Shown: one piece after another, positions 43,101 through 53,306 of the stretch
Layout of the letters: each line of letters begins with the position of its first letter
Numbering within the stretch: the stretch's first letter is position 1
NCBI GenBank assembly: GCA_039000515.1
Contig: JBCFYV010011135.1
Location: 24,731,725 to 24,795,724, forward strand
Length of the DNA: 64,000 bases
Direction: 5' to 3'
From: Timema cristinae
Taxonomy: Eukaryota; Arthropoda; Insecta; Phasmatodea; Timematidae
Translations under genes and position numbers: made by a program
Notes under the pieces: generated by a model
The model's input: the letters and a program-made list of their open reading frames with translations, nothing else
Told to the model about the DNA's origin: nothing
Database searches by the model: none

Positions 43101-43325
43101 TTGGCACCACGTAATACCACCCGTCCGAGCTATATGCATATGTACCAAAATACACTTATGTTTAGGAAGGTTATATTTATAGGAAATATTTCTGCATTTA
43201 CGTAGAGGGAGAGTGAAAAACCACTCTCATTACACCTGACTGAGATTCGAACCTCGATTTCCCCGTTATCTGCAATCTAGTCCAACACAAGAGTAGCGCG
43301 TTAGTAAATGAGGCCATCGAAGTGG
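43101..43325 (-). mobile_element. SINE-B2, degraded
   Basis: The reverse-strand tail (gtaataccacccgtccgagc), body (tttacgtagagggagagtga), B-box (tgagattcgaacctcgattt) and head end (aggccatcgaagtgg) are in order. Confidence 0.72.
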
Positions 43326-43496
43326 TTGATGAATGGTTTCTTAAGAAAATTATAGCAATGGTCTTAACACTTCAAAACAACGAAAATAGTCCTTAAATAA
43401 TTTTAATTTATTTGTTTACGACCACAATAACCACTTGTTACTACATTTGCGGGTAAAACTTTATTGAAAATGATTAAATTTTATATTTTTATGTTT

Positions 43497-43790
43497 ACCT
43501 CGGTTTGTCTTGGGAGTAAAGTGCTTGCCTCAAGATCCGATGTTCGTGGGTTCAAACCCAGTAGATGTTGACGTATTTTTCTTGAGGGATAAAAACTCCG
43601 TAGCACAACTTCCTTCGGATAGGTAAAGTAAAGCCGCTGGCCCCATGTCGATTGTGATGTGTAAAAGAACCCTGGAAGTTATGTGGAAACGCCTATCCCA
43701 GCAAAATTGGTAGGCTCTTTCACTCTTGCTCATAGAAATTCTCGTGCGGTGATATAATCGGTAGGTTCAGAAAGTGCACAACGGAATATC
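43497..43790 (+). mobile_element. SINE-C, full length
   Basis: This is the best-preserved SINE-C. The head is cctcggtttgtcttgggagt, the B-box gtgggttcaaacccagtag, the body cgtagcacaacttccttcgg and ggccccatgtcgattgtgat, then aaaattggtaggctctttca, and the tail gatataatcggtaggttcag. The minus-strand frame across it is a shadow. Confidence 0.85.
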
Positions 43791-43839
43791 TATTTTTAGT
43801 AATTTATTTTGTTAATTTTTATTGATTTACGTCTGAACC

Positions 43840-44085
43840 TCATTGGTTTGAATGCGAATTAAACTTGGAGCTTAATTATTATGGTTTGCTGATGAAAGGC
43901 CGGGTTCGAATCTTTTATGTTTCACCTAAGAATTGGTTTTTTTCACCCGAATGGTTTAACTTTCTCCCTTCGTGCAAATTTGGATGCATTTATTATACAC
44001 TTTCCCTTCATTGCTACTTCCACAATGTTGTAGTTAAATACATAGAGCCCGGATGGGTAGTAAGACATGGAGAGAAAATAAAAGT
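43840..44085 (+). mobile_element. SINE-B, strongly degraded
   Basis: The head is eroded. The B-box gccgggttcgaatcttttat, body tggtttaactttctcccttc and tail agcccggatgggtagtaaga survive in order. The 87-codon frame at 43865 lies inside it. Confidence 0.6.
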
Positions 44086-44518
44086 TGTATTTATAATAAT
44101 ATATAATTTTTATCTGCCTAGTCGATAAAAAAAAGTTAAGTGAACTATTATATTTTGGTGATTAATGAATTGTAATTTAAAAAAAATCGAATTAGTAATT
44201 TGTTTCACACTAAATCTATTCGCTGAACATTTGTATACACAGATAAATGGGTTTTTCTAATTACAAAAATTATTCTATCAAATTAGGTCATCGCTAATTT
44301 TAATATGATTAACATTTCTGACACAATTCAATTTTGTAATTCAATTTCATTTCTCTGAGTGTCTAAAAAAAAAAGTACGATCAGTTAAAGCTTTGTAATG
44401 TTTTATGAGATTTAAATAGTTTGTGAAATATATAAAAATGAATAAAAAAAATTAACCGGTCTATTTCAAAGCTAGATATTAACTGTAATCTTGTTTTTTA
44501 ATGCATGTTCATGATGGT
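44086..44518. other. AT-rich sequence, nothing recognised
   Basis: No gene or repeat evidence was found. Confidence 0.4.
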
Positions 44519-44521
44519 AAG

Positions 44522-44740
44522 TTTTTTATTACCCGTTCTACTCGTATGCCTATACACTAATTACATTAATTATTATCTATTATAAAGGTTGAATTTAGAA
44601 GAAATGTACTTGCATGTACGTATAGGGAGAGTGTAAAACCATTCCCGGTACATCCGAATGGGGTCGAACCCGATATCCCCGTCTTCGGTGGTATAGTCTA
44701 CTGCGACAGTAACGCCTTAGGCCATGCATCCGCTGCAGTC
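44522..44740 (-). mobile_element. SINE-B2
   Basis: The reverse-strand tail (ttttattacccgttctactc), body (gtatagggagagtgtaaaac), B-box (atggggtcgaacccgatatc) and head end (cgccttaggccatgcatcc) are in order. Confidence 0.72.
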
Positions 44741-44801
44741 AGTGTAGTCATATTCTAAATAGATATTAAATAATTCGTCATTACACTCTGAAAGCATGTT
44801 T

Positions 44802-45456
44802 TAGGGATGGGGTATTGTAAGAAAAGTATCGATACTCTATTCATTTAAAGTATCGGAATAAATATATCGAAACCTTACTAGTGTCAAAAGAAAATTATCG
44901 ATAACAGTAAGTACCAATATCGAAATTTTAAACTGAAATGTTTTTTTATCAAGTAATAATTCCAACGTTTGCATATTAATATAATATAATAATAATAATA
45001 ATAATAAAAAATTAATTAATTATAATAGTATTTTAATATTTATTTAAACACTGAAAATTATAATGATTTAACCATATTAGAGAATATTTAGGTCGATCGC
45101 TTCTATATTATGTGTTGGAACATGGAGGGTATGATAAATTGAATAAAGAATTATAAAAGGTTTTACCATACAAGCTTTCAAAATATCTATGAAAATGTAG
45201 CTGATGAAAAGTTATTTAATAGCTAATTATGATTAGTAATATTTCTTTAATCTATTTCTTACCTTTCTTTAACCATAGTAAACATTTTAATCCAAGCATG
45301 AATGAAGATAGCAAAGAAGTTTTTTTTCTTTCGATACCAGTTCTATACCGAATTGTGAGTACTAGTATCAGTAAAAGTATCGAGTAAAAAAAATTCTAGT
45401 ATCGAAAGGAAAATATCGATATTAGTAAAGTATCGATATTTTTTTCACATCCTAGC
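44802..45456. mobile_element. TATCGATA-rich hAT-like element
   Basis: The left end tagggatggggtattgtaag plus aaaagtatcgatac and the right end agtatcgatatttttttcac plus atccta are an approximate inverted pair. Both subterminal regions are packed with tatcgata and gtatcga motifs in both orientations, while the middle is plain AT-rich sequence. TAGGGATG/CATCCTA ends fit non-autonomous hAT elements. No convincing 8-bp duplication was found. Confidence 0.55.
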
Positions 45457-45504
45457 TAAACAACCCTTCTGGAACATTATAATAAACACACTAATATCCC
45501 CTTG

Positions 45505-45640
45505 TAGAGAGAAAGTATTGTGATCGTAAAAAACTCTAAAATATTGATGTTTGTTGGGTGATTGTCCGCGTTTCATGACCCCTTAAACAGGAAAAAATTG
45601 TTTTTACAATACAATCTATCTGTCCGTCTGAAACAATTTT
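45505..45640 (+). repeat. Fragment of dispersed repeat G
   Basis: agaaagtattgtgatcgtaa, catgaccccttaaacaggaa and tctatctgtccgtctg follow the order of the beginning of the repeat at 25327. Confidence 0.55.
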
Positions 45641-45694
45641 GATGGATTAAATAATCCAAGCTTTTATATTTGTTAATTACGGTTATATCCGTAT

Positions 45695-45870
45695 TTAAAT
45701 ATCATATTCTTTAAATTTAAAAATGACACCTGGACACTGGAATCGAACCCGGGACGTTTTGTCTTAGTACTACAATACTCTAACCACTGAGTTATCCAGG
45801 AATCGTCCCGTGCCCATATTTAAGGCAAAATCTGTGACGGACGTGTCATTTTACCAATCTGCTTAAAACG
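45695..45870 (-). repeat. Repeat F copy 3 (tRNA-like core at 45727-45803)
   Basis: The minus strand reads tcctggataactcagtggtt, then a B-box cccgggttcgattccagtgt. Its 5' extension (cacgtccgtcacagattttg) and 3' extension (caggtgtcatttttaaattt) match copy 2 at 1375-1560. This copy 44 kb away shows that F is a dispersed repeat and not a lone tRNA gene. Confidence 0.7.
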
Positions 45871-45948
45871 TGATATTTAGAGTTTACATAAGCTTGAACG
45901 TAGAGTTTAATTTTCTTCACAAGGTGATATCACCATTGGAATAAAATT

Positions 45949-46249
45949 ATTATAATTATTATTATTATTATCACCGTGCCTTACTGCCCGTTCGGGTTAT
46001 ACGCACTTACGCTAATGTGTAATGGTAGGGTGATTGTGAGATGAAATGGAGGACCTACAGTTTAACGTGGGATCCGAACCACGGTGGAGGCCTGACATTC
46101 CACACATTCACAAGTTATGATTAATACACGTCTTGTCAAATGTGAAGGAAGGGTTTGGTAATCGGATAAATCTGTGCCGGGACCGAGGATTGAACACCGG
46201 ATCCCCAGCACAGAAGTCCGACACCTTACCCCTAAACCATTAGGTCATC
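45949..46249 (-). mobile_element. SINE-A nested in the minisatellite-bearing MITE
   Basis: It is complete in reverse, from the (ATT)n tail and caccgtgccttactgcccgt to the head end accattaggtcatc. The 11-bp sequence ggaataaaatt flanks it at 45938-45948 and 46250-46260. That sequence is itself part of the 46-bp unit. Confidence 0.93.
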
Positions 46250-47068
46250 GGAATAAAATTAAACTTTTGGTTTCTACTGGAGTGATATCAGCATGGGAAT
46301 AAAATTAAACTTTTGGTTTCTACTGGAGTGATATCAGCATGGGAATAAAATTAAACTCTTGGTTTCTACTGGAGGGATATCACAATGGGAATAAAATTAA
46401 ACTCTTGGTTTCTACTGGAGTGATATCAGCATGGGAACAAAATTAAACTCTTGGTTTCTACTGGAGTGATATCAGCATGGGAATAAAATTAAACTCTTGG
46501 TTTCTACTGGAGTGATATCACCATGGGAATAAAATTAAACTCTTGGTTTCTACTGGAGTGATATCACCATGGGAATAAAATTAAACTCTTGGTTTCTACT
46601 GGAGTGATATCAGCATGGGAATAAAATTAAACTCTTTGTTTCTACTGGAGTGATATCAGCATGGGAATAAAATTAAACTCTTGGTTTCTACTGGAGTGAT
46701 ATCACCATGGGAATAAAATTAAACTCTTGGTTTCTACTGGAGTGATATCACCATGGGAATAAAATTAAACTCTTGGTTTCTACTGGAGTGATATCAGCAT
46801 GGGAATAAAATTAAACTCTTTGTTTCTACTGGAGTGATATCACCATGGGAATAAAATTAAACTCTTGGTTTCTACTGGAGTGATATCAGCATGGGAATAA
46901 AATTAAACTCTTGGTTTCTACTGGAGTGATATCACCATGGGAATAAAATTAAAACTCTTGGTTTCTACTGGAGTGATATCAGCATGGGAATAAAATTAAA
47001 CTCTTGGTTTCTACTGGAGTAATATCACCATGGGAACAAAATTAAACGATTGGTTTCTACTGGAGAAA
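46250..47068. repeat. 46-bp minisatellite, about 17-18 units
   Basis: The unit reads ggtttctactggagtgatat, then cagcatgggaataaaattaa, then actctt. Units differ mainly at cagcatg versus caccatg, with occasional single substitutions and a one-base insertion near 46951. The high similarity between units suggests recent amplification or ongoing homogenisation. Confidence 0.95.
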
Positions 47069-47165
47069 TATTTGATTAATTTTGGTTAAAAAAAAAATGT
47101 TTGTCTATAAAAACTGCAAACGGTGTCCTATACTCCCGCCTCTAACAGCTCCGTGGTAGCAAGGC

Positions 47166-47420
47166 AGGAATGTTCCAAAGGCGTAAGACACGGCTAGTTT
47201 ATGGTGTTGACCCCGATCGTAATGAAGATAACCAACGTAATAAAGATGGACTAAAAGTGTTCCCTAGTCTGCCATGGAAAAGGAGGGTGTAATGTAGTTA
47301 AGTGGATTGCCTACTTGACAGGGGATTGCTTACATAAACAACCTGTGGCGTGTTAAGGCTTTTAAATACTTTGCGGTTAACACCAGGACGTATAGATTAC
47401 TACTAGATACTGGAATGTCC
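47166..47420. other. Intergenic sequence, nothing recognised
   Basis: No gene or repeat evidence was found. Confidence 0.4.
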
Positions 47421-47424
47421 TTTC

Positions 47425-47815
47425 TTAGAAGGTGAGGTGGAAGTGGTGAGGGGAAGTGGAAGTGAGAAAAGATCAGTGATTTTTGCAGTTTATATAGCAA
47501 TTTTTTTTTTTTCTATCCGAAATAAATAAAATATTGTTTCGGGTAGAAACATTTGAGTTTAAATTTCCTTCCCACGGTGATATCAACATTTGTTGAATAT
47601 CTGTCAAGGGTGTCCTGGAATTTAATTACCAACTTTTTCTATAAATTTAAAAAGTTTCTCATCAAATGCCGCTATGCTCATGAGAGATATTCAACAAATG
47701 TTGATATCACCAGGTAAAGAAAATTAAATTCTAGGTTTCTACTGGAGCATATTTTATTTATTTTGTCGCGAAAATTTTTTTTTTTATAAAAATTAAAAAA
47801 AACCACTTAACTTAT
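47425..47815. mobile_element. Palindromic MITE, compact copy
   Basis: The left arm (acggtgatatcaacatttgt, tgaatatctgtcaagggtgt) and right arm (gagatattcaacaaatgttg, atatcaccaggtaaagaaaa) are inverted around a centre near 47655. Outer segments gtagaaacatttgagttta and tctaggtttctactggagca correspond. It has no nested insertion and no coding capacity. Confidence 0.8.
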
Positions 47816-47837
47816 TTATTGTTCTACCTAAAGTTGT

Positions 47838-48142
47838 GGTAGGCGACCTGAAGGTCTTGGGGTAAGGTGTCAGTCAGACTTATGTGCAGAGGGTCCGGGG
47901 TTCAATCCTTGGTCCCGAAACAGATTTATCTGATTATCAAACCCTTCCTTCACCTCTGACGATAAAAATACGTAGCACAACTTCCTTCGTAGCTTAAGTA
48001 AAGCCGTCGGTCCCGTGTCGAGTGTGGTTTATAAAGGAACCTTGGAAGTTTGTTAAAATTCCTTTCCCAGCAAAAATTGGTATGCTCTTTCACTATCGCT
48101 CATAGAAATTTTCGTGCGCTGATATAATCGGTCGGTCTAAAA
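47838..48142 (+). mobile_element. Chimeric SINE: SINE-A front joined to SINE-C back
   Basis: From 47838 it reads as SINE-A: head aggcgacctgaaggtcttgg, B-box ccggggttcaatccttggtc, body as far as cttcacctctgac (47961). From gataaaaatacgtagcacaa (47962) it is SINE-C through aaaaattggtatgctctttc to the tail gctgatataatcggtcggtc and an A-run. The join is clean with no shared word longer than a few bases. Template switching or recombination could make it. Confidence 0.8.
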
Positions 48143-48268
48143 AAAAAAATTTCCCCCCCATCATGTTTCTGAAGCATGGTATATTATTTTGTTTCAGATA
48201 TCTTAAAAGTGTTAAATAAATTTCTCAACTTTTTATGTAAAAAAGAAAAGATGGAACTATTTGTGGTG

Positions 48269-48530
48269 ACCCGCCTCGGTGGCGTAGTTAGCTAACGCGC
48301 TAGTCGTGTTGATCTTAACTGCTGAGGACGGGGAGATCGAGGTTCGAATCTCGGTCGGGTGAACTGAGGGGTGGTTTTTACTTAATGGTTTTCCACTCTC
48401 CCTCCACGCAAATGCGGATTCATTTCCTCTAATTCAACCTTCCCAATACCTAATCTATTAGCGTAATTAGTACTTAAAGCGTATAACCCGAACGGGTAGT
48501 AAGACGCGGTGCTAAATTATTATTATTATT
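48269..48530 (+). mobile_element. SINE-B, full length, with target-site duplication
   Basis: This is one of the best-preserved SINE-B copies: head cgcctcggtggcgtagttag, B-box gaggttcgaatctcggtcgg, body ggttttccactctccctcca, tail ggtagtaagacgcggtgcta and (ATT)n. The 10-bp sequence atttgtggtg flanks it at 48259-48268 and 48531-48540. Confidence 0.94.
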
Positions 48531-48540
48531 ATTTGTGGTG

Positions 48541-49990
48541 CACCGTAGTATTTTTTCTTTTTATCATCTCCCATTTGACCGTTAAAACGGTCATGATGCC
48601 AAACAACCAATGGATGTCTTCTTTTTTCTTTCATCTGCTTATTCGTCCTCTTCTTCTAGTGTCTTCTATCAATTCAAGAGGACTTTTGAGAAAAGGTGAA
48701 CCCCCCCCCCCCCCTCTTCTCACCCCGCCCACGCCAACCAAACGCCAACCCATCAACCCTACGACTTAATAAATTCTATTAAAACCCAGAACTACCAACC
48801 CAACTTAAAGAGCAAATACTTAATTCTTCCTTACCCAAATCTACCAGTTTTATTTATTTTCCTTAAGTTTTCTTTTTTTTTACACTTTCTTATAAAAGTA
48901 CCCCTTCTCTTCCTAGTCCACCCACCATACCGCTTTTTTTACAGGATAGCAATTTGTGGTTAATGAGTAGTGATAAACGAATTTTATAGTTCATAAAAAT
49001 TTGGGAAGAATTGTATGACTACTCTTTAGATCGTAGCAAAGTTTTTATATTTAAAACTTTTGTTGTGAACGTAATTTTGTGTGTCAAAGATGTTTTAGGT
49101 TACAATATTAACATTTTAAGTATTAGCTATTAAATTTAAATACGTATACTGAAACACTTATTCATTCGATAGTAAATATTTATTGCACAATTTTAACAAA
49201 TTAATGTATATAAATAGTAATAACGTTCAAGATAAATATATCAACTTAGCATAACGATATTGAAGTATAGTCCCATGAACTCAAATAAAAAAAATTATAA
49301 TATAGACAAACTTTAAAATAAATTGAATTAAAATAGATAAAATATCAGATTCTAATAAAATACACAAAATAATATACATATAAATATAATTCTAGTACAT
49401 TCAGCCTAGAGGATTAATGCCAAACAAAAACCCCCTTCCATCATATTCAAAGTTAAAGCTTGAAACTAATTCAGATTCACTTTCAACAAAATCAAAATGA
49501 GTGAAATTAGACTCCGCCAAACATGATCTCAAATAATTTCAGTTCACGAGCTTTAAGGGGCTAAACGTGCTATTTTATGCTTTTTACGTGCCATTTAAAG
49601 TAATTAATGTATGGAGCTGAAATTTAGTATAACTAAACATTAATATGAGATGTACATTATGAGATATTTATTATTTCAGTAATAATATTTATATTATTAT
49701 TATGTCATAAAATAAAATCCTAACCTAGAGAGTTATTTAAGGAATTCTATAATCACTAATTTATCCTTCATAGCTTCTGAATAAAAAAATGTTAATTCAC
49801 ATTATTCGGTTTTATTTATTTGCTTATTGTTACTGCTTTTTAATTACCTATGCTTTACCACTCTTTAGTTAATTTTATTATTGTTATTTTATTATTTGCA
49901 TTATCACTATCGCTTTTTTTTTAACTATTCATTAGTATGTATTATTATTTAGCTATGATTGTTTATCTTAGTTACTAATGTAATAAAATG
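48541..49990. other. AT-rich sequence with a C-run
   Basis: A C-run lies near 48699-48712 and pyrimidine-rich sequence follows. From 49000 on the sequence is very AT-rich. No gene was recognised. Confidence 0.4.
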
Positions 49991-49994
49991 TATT

Positions 49995-50075
49995 TTTATG
50001 GTACTTTTGTATACTTTCAATGCTGGCCTGTTATAGGTCTTACCTCTTTTGGCCAGCACTATAATAAAGGAAATT
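49995..50075 (+). repeat. Probable LINE 3' end with stem-loop
   Basis: tgctggcctgttataggtct and cttttggccagcactataat form a GGCC-stem hairpin directly followed by aataaagg and aattgatagg. A hairpin plus AATAAA plus a short tail repeat is a common 3' terminus of CR1/Jockey-type LINEs. The upstream AT-rich sequence has no recognisable coding part. Confidence 0.45.
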
Positions 50076-50295
50076 GATAGGTAATTATTATTTATCTTAT
50101 AAATATTTCATTTTCTACACCTAAGATGACTGTCTTGTTGTACTAAATTTCATACCAATACGATACATACTTTACATTATCAAACTAATAATAGTTAAAA
50201 AGTTTTTCGAAATACACAGTCTTAAATAATATTTATATTTATTGAGTTGAACAAATAACTTGATAAATTTCATTACAATAATAATAATAATAATA

Positions 50296-50910
50296 CGGGT
50301 CTGGGATAAATCATTCATATGCCAGTAGTGAAAAGATTAGCCAGTAAACTACTAATTTACCGCTGCCCAGGGGACGCCCGAATGTACTAATCGTACATTA
50401 TTTCCGTGGAGGGTGACCTGGTGATCTAAGGGTAAGGTGTTAGACTTCTATTCTGGAGTCCGTGGTTCGATCCTGGGTCCCGGCACAGATTTATCTGATT
50501 ACCAAACCCTCCCTTCACCTCTGACAAGACGTGTATTAATCACAACTTGTGAATGTGTGGAATGCCAGGCCCCCACCGTGGTTCGGATCCCACGTTAAAC
50601 TGTAGGTCCTCCATTTCATCTCACAATCACTCTACCATTACACATTAGCGTAAGTGCGTATAACCCGAACGGGTAGTAAGACGTGGTGATAATAATAATA
50701 ATAATAATCTTTCCGTGGAGGCTCTTTCCAAGTCTTGATGAGATGAGGTGAGGTTGATAGTGCGTATGACTTAAAACCTAACCAACCAAACCCTGGTGAC
50801 AGTTGGGAAAATCCCTTTTTGGGAAAAATACCCAAGGTACCGTACGGGAATCGAACCGGGACCTTTGGCTCATCGCCAGTTCTACTGACCACTAAACCAC
50901 GGGGCCGGTT
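50296..50910 (-). mobile_element. SINE-D, split by a SINE-A insertion
   Basis: Right part (50710-50910): in reverse, head ggccccgtggtttagtggtc, B-box ccggttcgattcccgtacgg and body caccagggtttggttggtta. Left part (50296-50411): in reverse, tccacggaaataatgtacga and the decayed tail. The tRNA-like head is the clearest of the three SINE-D copies. Confidence 0.85.
50412..50709 (+). mobile_element. SINE-A nested in SINE-D
   Basis: It is full length, with the tgtattaatcacaa subtype block. The 11-bp sequence tttccgtggag flanks it at 50401-50411 and 50710-50720. Confidence 0.94.
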
Positions 50911-51187
50911 AACTTTCATCTAATAGTGTAGGTTTAATTCGGTAAAATATTACCGTAAACTAATATACGAAACACACAATTTGTTAACGAAATTATTCGG
51001 AACACAATTTTGGTGAAATTGAGTTAAGCAATTAAAACTTCAAAACTACATTTAATTACTTAGCTTAGGTGCTCATCTTTTGTAACTAAAAACTTGAATT
51101 AGCCTTTACCAAAATCTAAACGGTAACAATTTTATATTCTATACTATGTGGCTGAATTAAAATTACATCTTTATAATTTCGGAATGT
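50911..51187. other. AT-rich sequence, nothing recognised
   Basis: No gene or repeat evidence was found. Confidence 0.4.
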
Positions 51188-51200
51188 TTTATAACAATTT

Positions 51201-51478
51201 TTGTCGGTGACCTGGTGGTCTAGGGTAAGGTGTCAGACTTCTATGCTGGCGGCCGTGGTTCAATCCTCGGTCCCGGCAAAGATTTATCTGATTACCAAAC
51301 CCTTCCTTCACCTCTGACAAGACATCTTGTGAATGTGGGGAATGCCAGGCCTCCACCGTGGTTCGGATTCCACGTTAAACTCTAGGTCCTCCATTTCATC
51401 TCACAATCACCCTACCATTACACATTAGCGTAAGTGCGTATAACCCGAATGGGTAGTAAGACGCGGTGCTAATAATAA
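51201..51478 (+). mobile_element. SINE-A, full length, with target-site duplication
   Basis: Head (with one base lost in the A-box region), B-box, body and tail are complete. The 13-bp sequence tttataacaattt flanks it at 51188-51200 and 51479-51491. Confidence 0.94.
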
Positions 51479-51491
51479 TTTATAACAATTT

Positions 51492-52150
51492 GAGTACCTT
51501 GTTTTTGTTTCCAGTAGCAAAGAATGTTTAGTTTGATAAAATGTTACTATTTAATTCGAATTAATATTAAAAGTTTTTAAAAAAAATTCAATAATGTTTT
51601 AATTAATTTCAGTAAAATATTTTACTCTCTTCATAAAACATTACGGATTTGAAGCTAAGCTGTACCATTTCTCAAAGCTTTGCGTAGAAGATTGATTTTA
51701 TCTAAACGTGATATTTATGAATATAATGTGACTATCATTTGTTGACTTTATACAATTCAAATGAATACACATTTCACGTATAGAAAATTTTCTTTTCCAG
51801 TACTTCACTAAATATCTTAACCATTTCCACTCGCAATAATTTAGAGTAATTTGCTTTTCATACAGCTATAAATAGAAGTCTTCAATTACTAAAAGTGCTT
51901 GATCATTTTTTTTTTAAGTTAAATAATATATGTTTGGTATTTTTTTGAATAAAATAAATACACAGCTAACGAGTAAAATAAAACTTCAAACCAAGGCAAA
52001 CTCTCTACCTGATATTTATTCACGTTTTGAACCTAAGTATTTGTTTGAAAAAAAAAAGGGGGGGGGATGTTCACATAAAATACGTAAGCCATTAATAAAT
52101 ATTAGTCTTCCCTTTACGGTTTCCTTTCAAAAAAAATTTAATTTTCCAAT
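51492..52150. other. AT-rich sequence, nothing recognised
   Basis: No gene or repeat evidence was found. Confidence 0.4.
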
Positions 52151-52155
52151 TAGTC

Positions 52156-52350
52156 TAGGTCCGATACCTTAGCTCAATCTGTAATATGTTCATCTACTAA
52201 GCTAAGTGCCCCGGGTTCGTTTCCTGGCATGGCAGAAAAATATATTATTGGTGAAATGCGTGTTACTCCCTTTTATAGTGATGTTTTGTCAGTTCTAGAT
52301 TTAAGTTAGTTTGTAAGTCGTGGGTTGATATAATCAGTCGTTTAAGAAAC
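52156..52350 (+). mobile_element. SINE-E head joined to a SINE-C-like tail
   Basis: The tRNA-like head is ggtccgataccttagctcaa with B-box ccccgggttcgtttcctggc. The middle atttaagttagtttgtaagt matches SINE-E at 39195. The end gttgatataatcagtcgttt plus aagaaactatacac matches the SINE-C tail. It is degraded, so the joint is less certain than that at 47962. Confidence 0.5.
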
Positions 52351-52352
52351 TA

Positions 52353-52615
52353 TACACCCGCCTCGGTGGCGTAGTTGGCTAACGCGCTAGTCGTGTTGAG
52401 CTCGACTACTTGAGGACGGGGAGATCGAGGTTCGAATCTCGGTCGGGGTATTGGGGGTGTTTTTTCCTAAATGGTTTTCCACTCTCCCTCCACGCTAATG
52501 CGGGTTCACTTCCTCTAATTCAACCTTCTCAATTCCTAATCCATTAGCGTAATTAGTACTTAAAACGTGTAACCCAAACGGGTAGTAAGACGCGGTGCTA
52601 AATAATAAATAATAA
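52353..52615 (+). mobile_element. SINE-B, full length
   Basis: The head cgcctcggtggcgtagttgg, B-box gaggttcgaatctcggtcgg, body ggttttccactctccctcca and tail ggtagtaagacgcggtgcta are followed by a TAAATAA-rich tail. It directly follows the SINE-E/C remnant. Confidence 0.9.
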
Positions 52616-53060
52616 AATAAAATAAAAAGATATGTATGTTAAATATCACAAATAAATGAAAAATGAAGTTCAAGAAGTCATAATTATTTCTTCCTTTTAT
52701 GAAGTCTAAAATAGAACCTTTCCAATTTAAAAATTATTCCATCCACAAATGTAGTCAAATACAGAATCGCACTAGACATAATTTTTGTTTAACACGAAGG
52801 TTGGGGTTTGCATCCCTGTTTGATTCATTGAAAAGGTTGGGTTATTTTTTATTCCCAAATATAATCGTTAATTTTGGTTTACTCAATCTCTCTTCTTGCT
52901 AATAAGGGTGCAACTTTCTCAAATTTTTCATCCCCACCCTTTTCATTTATAATTTTTTTAAAAGTCATCTTTACCCCATCTGTAAAAAAACTATCGATTT
53001 AAAAAACATACTTTTTAAGAATTTAGTAATAATCAAAATTAAATTAAGAAAGTTGATAAT
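52616..53060. other. AT-rich sequence, nothing recognised
   Basis: No gene or repeat evidence was found. Confidence 0.4.
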
Positions 53061-53066
53061 AAATAC

Positions 53067-53250
53067 GCCTCGGTGGCCGAATGGTTCAAGGCGTCATTCT
53101 TGTGTTAAACTGGTCTGCTGATAAAGGGAAGGTTGCGGATGGTAGATTACCTCTAAAATGCTTTTTTCCTCATCCTGACCCCATCAGAGTAATTATCATA
53201 TATGCATATAACCTGAACAGGTAATAAGACACGGCTATAAAAAAAGTATT
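53067..53250 (+). mobile_element. SINE-B2, degraded
   Basis: The head gcctcggtggccgaatggtt is well kept. The B-box is eroded (gaaggttgcggatggtagat) and the tail aacctgaacaggtaataaga survives. Confidence 0.65.
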
Positions 53251-53306
53251 TTTGTTTATTTTATTAGTTTTTATATAATTTATTCTACTATTTTAATAAT
53301 TTAATA

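Larger units (their letters stand above)
45890..47165. mobile_element. Palindromic MITE remnant carrying a minisatellite
   Basis: The left arm (gagtttaattttcttcacaa) and right arm (ggaataaaattaaac) meet at the palindrome ggtgatatcacc (45923-45934), so the MITE's central part has been lost. The far end continues ttggtttctactggagaaat, then aaaaactgcaaacggtgtcc, as in the MITE at 53955. The right arm was amplified into the 46-bp array, and a SINE-A sits in the first unit. Confidence 0.75.

Noticed and set aside
43530..43733. Minus-strand 67-codon frame
   Set aside because: It is a shadow of SINE-C. The FEPTNIGS-like end is the reversed tRNA B-box (gggttcaaaccca).
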